From positions 1 to 33,645 of IMG/VR virus record IMGVR_UViG_3300042860_000073: 33,645 nucleotides of DNA. The stretch is one strand, 5' to 3'. This document shows, piece by piece, positions 23,938 to 29,227 of the stretch. Each line of letters starts with the position of its first letter. The first letter of the stretch is position 1. This stretch comes from a virus. The notes under the pieces were generated by a model. The model was not told where the DNA came from and did not search any database. It worked only from the letters and a program-made list of their open reading frames with translations. Both the position numbers and the translations under genes were made by a program.

Positions 23938-24215
23938 GCTTGTCCCCTTGCTCGGATTGCTTCAATAAAAGGTTGCCCAATTATTTCACCCGTTTTCCTT
24001 ATAAATTTTGTTTCTGATGTAACACCCAAATAAGCAGAATGCCATTTACTCATGTCATTTGTAATTTGCTCACAAGTCTTTGCACACGCTTCACGCTCAT
24101 GCTCTGCTACTAGCTTGGCAAAGTCTATCATTCCATCCATAAGACCCTCTGCTTTGATAAATCCCCATCTAAAACCAGCTTCTTGCGCCAATTCTCTGAT
24201 TTCGTCATTGGTCAT
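23934..24215 (-). CDS. Small early phage protein (93 aa)
   Basis: MTNDEIRELAQEAGFRWGFI and LVAEHEREACAKTCEQI followed by AIRARGQA are recurrent in small accessory proteins of tailed phages, where the central region varies between paralogues. It has no membrane segment or enzymatic motif. It overlaps the next gene by four bases, and one base separates it from the previous one. Function unknown. Confidence 0.7.
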   Translation of the reverse strand: MTNDEIRELAQEAGFRWGFIKAEGLMDGMIDFAKLVAEHEREACAKTCEQITNDMSKWHSAYLGVTSETKFIRKTGEIIGQPFIEAIRARGQA

Positions 24216-24216
24216 A

Positions 24217-24465
24217 TCAACCTTCGTAAGCAGCTATTTTGGCTTCGTCTGCTTCTGCAAGTAAATGGCTAGACAGGCGCATAGTCCCTTCCATCTCTAA
24301 TTCTTTATATTGCTGGTCAGTAAAGATGCCCATCACCGAGATGTTTTGGTAAATCACATCCTCAATGTTCTCGTTATAAGTACCTTCTTCGTCCCGCTCG
24401 TATTCCATCACGACAGTAACGATGACAGAGCCTTCACCAGTTGTTGTGTCAAATTCGTATTTCAT
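24217..24465 (-). CDS. First gene of a mid-early operon, unknown (82 aa)
   Basis: Shine-Dalgarno TTAAGGAC precedes the ATG ending at 24465. The acidic protein MKYEFDTTTGEGSVIVTVVM then ERDEEGTYNENIEDVIYQ is beta-rich, with helical segments at the C-terminus. It is the first gene after promoter module B (24500-24548). Function unknown. Confidence 0.75.
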   Translation of the reverse strand: MKYEFDTTTGEGSVIVTVVMEYERDEEGTYNENIEDVIYQNISVMGIFTDQQYKELEMEGTMRLSSHLLAEADEAKIAAYEG

Positions 24466-24499
24466 TTTGTAGTCCTTAAAAGTACCCTTGCGAATTGCT

Positions 24500-24548
24500 T
24501 GGGCTGATGTAAGTATAGCAAACTAAACACAATATCTACTAGGTGTTT
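24500..24548 (-). promoter_or_regulatory. Promoter module B, copy of the early divergent promoter
   Basis: On the minus strand this holds AAACACCTAG (24539-24548), nine bases, TGTTTAGTTTGCTATACT (24512-24529), five bases, and CAGCCCA (24500-24506). The same three elements, in the same order, stand at 27953-28011 on the plus strand. The -10 is TATACT with TGC just upstream (extended -10), and no good -35 is present. It should drive the operon 24465 to 22883. Confidence 0.75.
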
Positions 24549-24552
24549 ATAC

Positions 24553-24885
24553 CTACTCTGTAGTTTTTACGCCAAGTCTTTCACTTGCTTGCTCAGAACG
24601 CCATATATCTGCCTTCATCTGGGCAGCCACCAGCATCCATTTGAGGGTTTCTTCCTTCTCAATTGCCACCATTAGCCCTCGGAGTAAGTCTGCATACTCA
24701 ACATGGGCGTAGGCTTCTCTCTCTTGAGATACAGCAGAATCAAACCCCATCTCTAAGGCTTGTTTCATCAGTAAAGCCTTTTTGGTCTTTCTAAATTCTT
24801 CGAGGTATATCCTCTGTGCTTTAGCCTCGGCAAACTTAACCGAGTTTTCTATGATGAACTCAATTGCTTTGTAAGGTGCTTTCAT
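24553..24885 (-). CDS. Conserved helical phage protein next to RusA (110 aa)
   Basis: This almost all-helical protein begins MKAPYKAIEFIIENSVKFAE, with YADLLRGLMVAIEKEETLKW and MLVAAQMKADIWRSEQASER toward the end. I recognise this pattern from proteins that sit beside RusA genes in phage replication regions. A possible role in recombination or replication is inferred from neighbourhood. Shine-Dalgarno AAGGGAAG precedes the start, which overlaps the RusA gene by 26 bases. Confidence 0.75.
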   Translation of the reverse strand: MKAPYKAIEFIIENSVKFAEAKAQRIYLEEFRKTKKALLMKQALEMGFDSAVSQEREAYAHVEYADLLRGLMVAIEKEETLKWMLVAAQMKADIWRSEQASERLGVKTTE

Positions 24886-25303
24886 TTTCTTCCCTTATTA
24901 AAACTTCTACTTTTCCAACTTCTGCATAAACTTTAGTTACATGAAGATTTATTATCTGAGAATCATCCTTAAAGATAATCCCATTCATACCATCAATAAT
25001 GGCTTTAGCAACATTATCTAAATCTGGCTTTTTAGTGTGTTTTGTCTCACCTGACAAACAAGCCTCACGTTTGCGTTTTGAATAAGACTGGGGTACGGAG
25101 AAGGAGATGTAAATAAAAACGCTTACAGAGCCTTCTAGGGTGCTTCCTGAGCCTTTTGCTTTTGTAGCAAGGAGGCGCACTTCATCTTCGTAGCTTTTTG
25201 TTTTGACAGGAGTGTAAGTTTGGACGTAGTTTCCTCGCTTGGCAAATCTTGGTCTTCCCTTGGCTACTGGTTCACCATAAACTGTAAACATTATCTGCAT
25301 CAT
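24860..25303 (-). CDS. rusA: RusA-family Holliday junction resolvase (147 aa)
   Basis: The N-terminal TVYGEPVAKGRPRFAKRGNY is the RusA signature, and KKPDLDN (Asp94, Asp96) plus FKDDSQI (Asp113/114) give the acidic catalytic residues. Length (147) is close to the usual 120-145. It resolves branched DNA from recombination-dependent replication before packaging. It overlaps the upstream gene by four bases and the downstream helical protein by 26. Confidence 0.92.
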   Translation of the reverse strand: MMQIMFTVYGEPVAKGRPRFAKRGNYVQTYTPVKTKSYEDEVRLLATKAKGSGSTLEGSVSVFIYISFSVPQSYSKRKREACLSGETKHTKKPDLDNVAKAIIDGMNGIIFKDDSQIINLHVTKVYAEVGKVEVLIREENESTLQSN

Positions 25304-25512
25304 AAAAGCGTCCCATCTTTAATTTTATTCATATATTCTCTTATTCTGTCTCTTGCGCCAATTCCATATATTCGTTCTGCTCTTTCTAATCTCGCTCTAA
25401 TCAGGTTTGAGTTTTTACTTGATTCCCAAGAACGATATAGTTCACGAGCCTCTGCTTGCTCAAGGATTACTCTATCGCTAGGGTTTTCAATCGTCTTGCG
25501 TGAGTAAGTCAC
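25300..25512 (-). CDS. Small basic early protein (70 aa)
   Basis: The start is GTG (25510-25512) with GGAG nine bases upstream. The sequence MTYSRKTIENPSDRVILEQA and then Arg/Glu-rich helices (LIRARLERAERIYGIGARDR) suggests a helical DNA- or protein-binding protein. It overlaps the preceding small gene by 26 bases and RusA by four. Function unknown. Confidence 0.65.
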   Translation of the reverse strand: MTYSRKTIENPSDRVILEQAEARELYRSWESSKNSNLIRARLERAERIYGIGARDRIREYMNKIKDGTLL

Positions 25513-25606
25513 CAGTTAACTCCAATGCTTTGTTTATCAGGTGTAGTGGTGTGGGTACGCCTTCACGCACCTTGTCAAGTAGTTTCATGGCTTCATAGTG
25601 GCTCAC
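25487..25606 (-). CDS. Tiny phage protein with LINKALELTGDL motif (39 aa)
   Basis: The GTG start (25604-25606) directly follows the stop of the overprinted frame, with GGAGA eight bases upstream. The product is MSHYEAMKLLDKVREGVPTP followed by LHLINKALELTGDLLTQDD. The same short helix motif recurs in small phage proteins that stand by replication genes. It could be a subunit-interaction peptide. Function unknown. Confidence 0.65.
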   Translation of the reverse strand: MSHYEAMKLLDKVREGVPTPLHLINKALELTGDLLTQDD

Positions 25607-26351
25607 TTAGGATTCTCCACGCTGTTGCTGCCACTTCTGGAACTTGTGCATTACCACAGGCCTTAACTCTGTCCAATCTTGAGGAAAGCCCATCATCCAT
25701 TCCGTGAAACTCGCTGGCAAATGTTTTCCAGTCATCAGTCGATAAGCACTTGTTAGCTTCGCTCCAAACTCCGTGCCAGTTTTGTGACTTGTTCTCACAA
25801 ATCTTTTGCCTGTGTAAGCTATTCCGTTTGTTTGACCTGTCATGTAATCTGTAGCTACGGGAGTGGGCCACCAACCAAAATCGTTCCCTTCTATGGGGTG
25901 CGCCAACATAGTCTGCTCCCACAATACCCCATCTCGCATCAAACCCCAGTTTGGAAAGGTCTGCAAGGACTCTGTCGAGTCCGTTATTAACGAGCATTGG
26001 GGAGTTCTCCACAAAGACAAATCTCGGTCTAACCTCGCCAATAATCCTCCCCATCTCTTTCCATAATCCACTTCGCTTTCCGTCAAGACCAGCCCCCCCC
26101 CCTGCTGCGGACAAATCTTGGCAGGGAAAGCCGCCAGATACAACGTCAACAATTCCTCTCCACGGCTTTCCGTCAAAGGTTTGCACGTCATCCCAAACTG
26201 GGAAAGGCGGGAGAAGTCCGTCATTTTGTCGGGCGCACAATACGCTTGCTGGGTAGGCTTCCCATTCAACGGCACAGACTGTTCGCCATCCGAGAAGTTT
26301 TCCCCCAAGTATTCCTCCACCAGCGCCTGCGAAAAGAGCCAACTCATTCAT
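25593..26351 (-). CDS. C5 cytosine DNA methyltransferase (252 aa)
   Basis: All key C5 methyltransferase motifs are in order: motif I FAGAGGG (7-13), the acidic EW (29-30), motif IV GGFPCQDLS with nucleophile Cys77, motif VI ENSPML (115-120), motif VIII RRERFW (154-159), and motif X GNAQVP (234-239). At 252 residues it is the compact form common in phages. It modifies cytosine in phage or host DNA, presumably to evade restriction. The ATG ending at 26351 follows AAAGGCGGTGT and overlaps the DUF1376 stop. It carries a G10 tract encoding Gly84-86, and its entire length is overlapped by another open frame. The +1 frame is open from 26347 to 25607. Confidence 0.92.
   Translation of the reverse strand: MNELALFAGAGGGILGGKLLGWRTVCAVEWEAYPASVLCARQNDGLLPPFPVWDDVQTFDGKPWRGIVDVVSGGFPCQDLSAAGGGAGLDGKRSGLWKEMGRIIGEVRPRFVFVENSPMLVNNGLDRVLADLSKLGFDARWGIVGADYVGAPHRRERFWLVAHSRSYRLHDRSNKRNSLHRQKICENKSQNWHGVWSEANKCLSTDDWKTFASEFHGMDDGLSSRLDRVKACGNAQVPEVAATAWRILSEPL
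25607..26347 (-). CDS. Overprinted second protein inside the methyltransferase gene (246 aa)
   Basis: This is the +1 frame of the methyltransferase gene, open for 246 codons. From about residue 42 (ATG ending at 26224) it resembles a recurrent phage protein with MTCKPLTESRGEELLTLYLA, FPAKICPQQ, SEVDYGKRWGG, WRTPQCSL, FPNWGLMRDGVLWEQ, WWPTPV, EWMMGFPQDWTEL and a KWQQQ end. I recall such proteins from phages with the same methylase type. The pieces line up with the methylase motifs: its last block is co-encoded with motif X, and its FPAK block with motif IV. Translation could start at 26347 (four bases after the methylase start, sharing its Shine-Dalgarno) or at the internal ATG. Alternatively it is only a by-product of conserved codon use. 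Function unknown. Confidence 0.6.
   Translation of the reverse strand: MSWLFSQALVEEYLGENFSDGEQSVPLNGKPTQQAYCAPDKMTDFSRLSQFGMTCKPLTESRGEELLTLYLAAFPAKICPQQGGGLVLTESEVDYGKRWGGLLARLDRDLSLWRTPQCSLITDSTESLQTFPNWGLMRDGVLWEQTMLAHPIEGNDFGWWPTPVATDYMTGQTNGIAYTGKRFVRTSHKTGTEFGAKLTSAYRLMTGKHLPASFTEWMMGFPQDWTELRPVVMHKFQKWQQQRGES
26093..26102 (-). repeat. G10 homopolymer in methyltransferase gene
   Basis: Ten C on the plus strand read as GGG GGG GGG G in the methylase frame (Gly84-86, first base of Ala87) just after the catalytic PCQDLS motif. Loss of one G would switch translation downstream into the overprinted frame. It is the longest homopolymer that I found in the window. Confidence 0.9.
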
Positions 26352-27097
26352 ACACCGCCTTTCATTTGTTTAGCAAATTGACGAATGTAGTCTGGCATAG
26401 GCGCAGCTTTCAAAGCGTCTGCTTTAATCTTTTCCAAAGCAGGGTCAGGCTCATTTCTGCTCGGAACTGTGAGCCTCACAATGTCGGCAGGGTTTTGCTT
26501 GGGTGCGTTTGTGCTTCTCACCCAATTACGCCAAGTGGCAAACCAATCCAACTTCACACCCTTCTGACCTGCTTGGGCTATCCAATAATCTTTAAACTGG
26601 TCAAAGGTTTTAACAGGACTAAGTTCTGGGCGTTCTGTTTGGCAGAATTCTTCCCATTCTTTTGGAAAACTAAAATCAGAAGCGAGGCGTTTGCCGAGTG
26701 TCTTCTTCTCTTGGTTATTGGTTATTGGTTTATGGTTATTGGTTGCTATTGGGGTAGCATTAGGGGGGCTAATAGCCCCCTCATGGGGGGGTGTTGACCA
26801 CCTCTTAGCCGCCCCACGTTTACCTGCTTCTGAGAACTCTTTATATTGCTTAATTTCCTTATCTGCACGAGGAGAAACAAAGCCATCTGCTGTGGAAATA
26901 AAGAACTCATTGAGAACAGTCATTACGTCTTCTTCATGCTCTCGCATACCAATCTGACGAGCAATATCCCTGTGTTTTATGGGTTGCTCATGCAGAAAGT
27001 AGAAGTCTAGTAACCGCCTGTAAGCCAAATCCTCCATTAAAGAAAGATGATGGGTGTGACTTTTGTAGTCACCAATATGGAACTGGTAGTAGTGCAT
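26348..27097 (-). CDS. DUF1376 replication protein (249 aa)
   Basis: The N-terminal MHYYQFHIGDYKSHTHHLSL then LMEDLAYRRLLDFYFLHEQP is the DUF1376 signature. A winged-helix-like part follows to about residue 95 (DVMTVLNEFFISTADGF). A Pro/Asn/Thr-rich linker (residues 100-130) and a C-terminal domain (FPKEWEEFCQTERPELSP, DYWIAQAGQKGVKLDWFATW) follow. DUF1376 proteins often replace lambda O-like initiators. The linker DNA contains tandem 7-8-mers and a GC hairpin (candidate origin). It is read from a possible promoter at 27199-27210 with a 100-base leader and overlaps the methylase by four bases. Confidence 0.82.
   Translation of the reverse strand: MHYYQFHIGDYKSHTHHLSLMEDLAYRRLLDFYFLHEQPIKHRDIARQIGMREHEEDVMTVLNEFFISTADGFVSPRADKEIKQYKEFSEAGKRGAAKRWSTPPHEGAISPPNATPIATNNHKPITNNQEKKTLGKRLASDFSFPKEWEEFCQTERPELSPVKTFDQFKDYWIAQAGQKGVKLDWFATWRNWVRSTNAPKQNPADIVRLTVPSRNEPDPALEKIKADALKAAPMPDYIRQFAKQMKGGV
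26711..26746 (-). repeat. Tandem 7-8-mer repeats in the DUF1376 gene, candidate iterons
   Basis: On the minus strand about five units of the type ACCAATA (with variants ACCATAA and ACCAAGA) stand head to tail. They encode NNHKPITNNQ in the linker of the replication protein. Iterons inside the initiator gene are known from lambda ori. Here that role is inference. Confidence 0.5.
26764..26780 (-). other. GC-rich hairpin beside the repeat array
   Basis: GGGGGCT, AAT and AGCCCCC form a perfect 7-bp stem with a three-base loop, 18 bases from the tandem repeats, followed by a run of seven G on the plus strand. It could block or guide replication or transcription at the candidate origin, or simply reflect the Pro codons of the linker. 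Confidence 0.45.
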
Positions 27098-27160
27098 AAC
27101 ACTCGCCTTTTAAATCTCCCTTAAAAGAAACTGCGGCAGGAGAGGGAGGTAACTCTTTTC

Positions 27161-27181
27161 AGTTGGGTAGCAACTCCCAAC
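27161..27181 (-). other. Mutually exclusive hairpins in the DUF1376 leader
   Basis: Two stems share bases: GTTGGG/CCCAAC (eight-base loop, 27162-27181) and AGTTG/CAACT (five-base loop, 27161-27175). They lie in the 108-base gap between the winged-helix gene and the DUF1376 gene. No T-run follows. They could form a simple switch or only a stable leader. Confidence 0.35.
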
Positions 27182-27198
27182 CTAGCCGTGTTTCAAAT

Positions 27199-27210
27199 CA
27201 TTGTATCAAA
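27199..27210 (-). promoter_or_regulatory. Possible extended -10 promoter for DUF1376 operon
   Basis: TTTGATACAATG on the minus strand is nearly the same as TTTGCTACAATG before the Cro-like gene (27917-27928). Both would be TGnTACAAT extended -10 elements without a good -35. It lies about 100 bases before the replication gene and just after the stop region of the winged-helix gene. Confidence 0.45.
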
Positions 27211-27574
27211 TAAATTGATTGTTGGTAATTTCGTTTGTTTGTTGTCTGCCAAGCAATCGTCTAGCCTGTGAGTTCATAACCGCATATTCAGCTTTACTGA
27301 AGATGCCTTGTGCGTTCCTAATGTCGAAAGGATTTAGCTTGTCGTAGGGTTCATCATTGGCGGCTTTGGTAGATTCAATCATGTGTGGCTCTAAGGTGTA
27401 CTTACAAATCCATGACCTACCCATCTTAACTTTTTCAACTGTAATCTTTTTCTTGCGGTGCAAATGCTTGCAAGCAGCAACGATATGCAGTCTAGGTATG
27501 CCTGTCAGGTTCTCTATCTGATAAGACGTTAGAGAGCCATTCTGGAGGCTTCTGATGATAGCTTCTTGGGTCAT
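27206..27574 (-). CDS. Winged-helix DNA-binding protein (122 aa)
   Basis: The N-terminal 60 residues form a helix-turn-helix pattern with wing: LTSYQIENLTGIPRLHIVAA then KHLHRKKKITVEKVKMGRSW. The C-terminal half is polar and ends QTNEITNNQFI. The start overlaps the previous stop (ATGA). It lies between the Cro-like repressor and the replication protein, so a regulator or replication accessory role is likely. No close family could be named. Confidence 0.7.
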   Translation of the reverse strand: MTQEAIIRSLQNGSLTSYQIENLTGIPRLHIVAACKHLHRKKKITVEKVKMGRSWICKYTLEPHMIESTKAANDEPYDKLNPFDIRNAQGIFSKAEYAVMNSQARRLLGRQQTNEITNNQFI

Positions 27575-27762
27575 AGAATCATTAAAGTGTGGAGTGTTTC
27601 TCTGTCTTTGTGGGTCATCTCAAAATAAATCTTAGAGGCTTTATCCTTGTGAACGTGATAGCACAATAGATGATAAATTGAGCCTTCAAAGCTACTATGC
27701 TCAACAGCAAAGCCAAGGTGTAGCAACATCACAGACTTTTGATTGAGGTACTTGTAAATCAT
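27571..27762 (-). CDS. Small early protein downstream of Cro-like gene (63 aa)
   Basis: The start is chosen at the ATG ending at 27762, which overlaps the Cro-like stop as ATGA; an upstream in-frame ATG lies deep inside the Cro-like gene. The protein MIYKYLNQKSVMLLHLGFAV then HSSFEGSIYHLLCYHVHKDK is His-rich and hydrophobic at its N-terminus. Function unknown. Confidence 0.65.
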   Translation of the reverse strand: MIYKYLNQKSVMLLHLGFAVEHSSFEGSIYHLLCYHVHKDKASKIYFEMTHKDRETLHTLMIL

Positions 27763-27911
27763 TTGAACCACTCTGGTCTGAGTTCTTTTAGTTGATAAAT
27801 GCGTAACCGAGGAATCTTCTTCCATTGGTGAACAGCAGCCCTTGTAAGACCTAATATTTTAGCAAGCCCACTCTGTGAGCCAGCAAGTGTGATAGCAGTT
27901 TGTTTATCCAT
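27759..27911 (-). CDS. Cro-like (P22 Cro / YdaS type) repressor (50 aa)
   Basis: The 50-residue protein MDKQTAITLAGSQSGLAKIL then GLTRAAVHQWKKIPRLRIYQ has the helix-turn-helix of the P22 Cro group: SGLAKILGLTRAAVHQW, with the conserved VxxW followed by a basic IPxxR segment. It ends LKELRPEWFK. The ATG ending at 27911 has little Shine-Dalgarno. It is the first gene leftward from the divergent promoters and very likely represses them. Confidence 0.9.
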   Translation of the reverse strand: MDKQTAITLAGSQSGLAKILGLTRAAVHQWKKIPRLRIYQLKELRPEWFK

Positions 27912-27916
27912 CTAAA

Positions 27917-27928
27917 CATTGTAGCAAA
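27917..27928 (-). promoter_or_regulatory. Promoter of the Cro-like operon
   Basis: TTTGCTACAATG on the minus strand is an extended -10 (TGC before TACAAT) only six bases before the Cro-like ATG, so the mRNA would be nearly leaderless. This agrees with the poor Shine-Dalgarno. The -10 lies inside the inverted repeat at 27918-27932. Confidence 0.55.
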
Positions 27929-27941
27929 CAATTTATTTGTT
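27918..27941. promoter_or_regulatory. Candidate Cro operators (overlapping inverted repeats)
   Basis: ATTGT-N5-ACAAT (27918-27932) and AACAA-N5-TTGTT (27927-27941) are two perfect 5-bp inverted repeats with five-base spacers that share half-sites. The first covers the -10 of the Cro-like promoter, as expected for autorepression. Operator identity is inferred from symmetry and position. Confidence 0.5.
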
Positions 27942-27952
27942 GTTTTTAGGGA

Positions 27953-28011
27953 AAACACCTAGATAAATAGCTTGTTTAGCCTGTTTAGTTTGCTATACTG
28001 CACTCAGCCCA
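27953..28011 (+). promoter_or_regulatory. Promoter module A for the plus-strand early operon
   Basis: AAACACCTAG (27953-27962), 19 bases, TGTTTAGTTTGCTATACT (27982-27999), five bases, CAGCCCA (28005-28011). The core promoter has TTGTTT (27972-27977), a 16-base spacer and TATACT with TGC upstream. It repeats the module at 24500-24548, with ten more bases between the first two elements. The AAACACCTAG box is about 30 bases from both divergent -10 elements. Confidence 0.75.
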
Positions 28012-28046
28012 TAACACTTTGTAAGTGGGTAATTAAGGAAATCAAA

Positions 28047-28187
28047 ATGAAACTTTACGGAATTAATTTTTTCTGCAATTACAAGCATCACGCTGAAGCA
28101 ATCTGGTCTGTTGGACGTTACGAACTTGAGAAGCAAATTGTTGCTCAATATCCTAATGCTACTGGCATCCACATTTGGCTTATTTAA
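28047..28187 (+). CDS. First early protein (46 aa), unknown
   Basis: ATG at 28047 after TTAAGGAAATCAAA. The product MKLYGINFFCNYKHHAEAIW then SVGRYELEKQIVAQYPNATG ends IHIWLI. It is short, with aromatic residues at both ends. It is the first gene behind promoter A, where host takeover proteins are common. Function unknown. Confidence 0.7.
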   Translation: MKLYGINFFCNYKHHAEAIWSVGRYELEKQIVAQYPNATGIHIWLI

Positions 28188-28197
28188 GGAGAACCAA

Positions 28198-28290
28198 ATG
28201 AAAAGTAAGATTATTCAGACGCTAGTTGAATGTGTGTTAGCCATCGTTATCTTTGGCGGTATCGGTGTACTACTGGCGTATAGGGGGTAA
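28198..28290 (+). CDS. Single-pass membrane peptide (30 aa)
   Basis: AAGGAGAACCAA gives a near-perfect Shine-Dalgarno before ATG at 28198. The peptide MKSKIIQTLVECVLAIVIFG then GIGVLLAYRG has one membrane segment (residues 8-27) with basic residues at both ends. An early membrane peptide could alter host envelope or superinfection, but there is no direct evidence. Confidence 0.7.
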   Translation: MKSKIIQTLVECVLAIVIFGGIGVLLAYRG

Positions 28291-28292
28291 GA

Positions 28293-28448
28293 ATGAACAC
28301 AAGATTCTTAATCCATGTCCGTAAGATATTCCGCACCTACGATGCCCCTCCAGAGGTCATCAGAAGCTACCAAAAGCAATGGGTGAAGTCAGTACGCCAG
28401 TTGGGTGACAAATGGCTTGTAGCAAAGCCTATCGAAAGAATCCAATGA
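28293..28448 (+). CDS. Small basic early protein (51 aa)
   Basis: ATG at 28293 follows AGGGGGTAAGA. The protein MNTRFLIHVRKIFRTYDAPP then SYQKQWVKSVRQLGDKWLVA is rich in Arg, Lys and Trp, suggesting binding to nucleic acid or a host protein. The stop overlaps the next start (ATGA). Function unknown. Confidence 0.7.
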   Translation: MNTRFLIHVRKIFRTYDAPPEVIRSYQKQWVKSVRQLGDKWLVAKPIERIQ

Positions 28449-28621
28449 TTACAAGACAAGACGCAATCAAAGATTTATCGCATGGTGACTACTGCTGTTA
28501 CTGTACTGAGCCTAAAACATCTGGCTCATGCTGTGGAGAAAATCACTTCGTACCTTTCGAGGATTTATACGATGAAGACAAAGAAGCAATGATTGAAGAA
28601 TATTTAAATAAAGGAAAATAA
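28445..28621 (+). CDS. Cys-rich early phage protein, SHGDYCCYC family (58 aa)
   Basis: The start is the ATG at 28445, overlapping the previous stop; the upstream in-frame ATG lies inside the previous gene. DLSHGDYCCYCTEPKTSGSC then CGENHFVPFEDLYDEDKEAM is a compact pattern that I recognise from many phage early regions. Five Cys and two His suggest metal binding. It lies just before the ERF annealing protein. Function unknown. Confidence 0.8.
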   Translation: MITRQDAIKDLSHGDYCCYCTEPKTSGSCCGENHFVPFEDLYDEDKEAMIEEYLNKGK

Positions 28622-28622
28622 A

Positions 28623-29225
28623 ATGGTACACAAGAAGTTAATGGCAGCAAGAATGAGTTTGCAAGAAGCATCACTCAAGAAGTCTGGTCACAATAAATTT
28701 GCTGGCTACAGCTACTTTGAACTTGGTGACTTTATCCCCACGATTACCGAGATTTTTTATAACATCGGTTTGTGTGGCGTAGTGTCCTACGATACAGAGA
28801 TAGCAAGCCTGACCATCACAGACACAGACGATGGCACTAACATCATCATCACATCACCAATGGCAGATGCTAACCTTAAAGGTTGCCATCCCATTCAGAA
28901 CCTTGGCGCAGTCGAGACATACACAAGACGCTACCTATGGGTTACAGCAATGGAGATTGTTGAGCATGACGCTCTGGATTCCTCTGCGCCTATCAAGGAA
29001 GCCGTAATTATTACGCCATCACAAGGCATCCGAGATGAGTTACCTATTGAAATATTAAAGTATCTTGACGAGTTAGCAGTCGAATTGATTGCTACTTGTG
29101 AGAAAGACCCCAAGGCAGCTTGGGTAAGGTTGGAACAAGAAAACCTAGAGGCTGACCAAAAGGTAGCTTTGTGGGGCTTGATGCCAAGTAACGTAAGAAG
29201 CGCAATTAAGAAAGCGAAAGGTTAA
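28623..29225 (+). CDS. erf: ERF-family single-strand annealing protein (200 aa)
   Basis: KFAGYSYFELGDFIPTI (residues 25-41) and the later LGAVETYTRRYLW (94-106) are the ERF superfamily signatures. The C-terminal part (from about 120) is helical and variable. It anneals complementary single strands in phage recombination and probably in concatemer formation. It lies two bases from the SSB-like gene, in the plus-strand early operon. Confidence 0.92.
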   Translation: MVHKKLMAARMSLQEASLKKSGHNKFAGYSYFELGDFIPTITEIFYNIGLCGVVSYDTEIASLTITDTDDGTNIIITSPMADANLKGCHPIQNLGAVETYTRRYLWVTAMEIVEHDALDSSAPIKEAVIITPSQGIRDELPIEILKYLDELAVELIATCEKDPKAAWVRLEQENLEADQKVALWGLMPSNVRSAIKKAKG

Positions 29226-29227
29226 TC

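Noticed and set aside
26246-26797. 183-codon plus-strand frame across the methylase and DUF1376 genes
   Set aside because: It spans two well-supported minus-strand genes, has no ribosome binding site, and reads through the linker repeats; it resembles no known protein. It does show that this stretch is generally poor in stops, a caution for the overprinted-frame claim.
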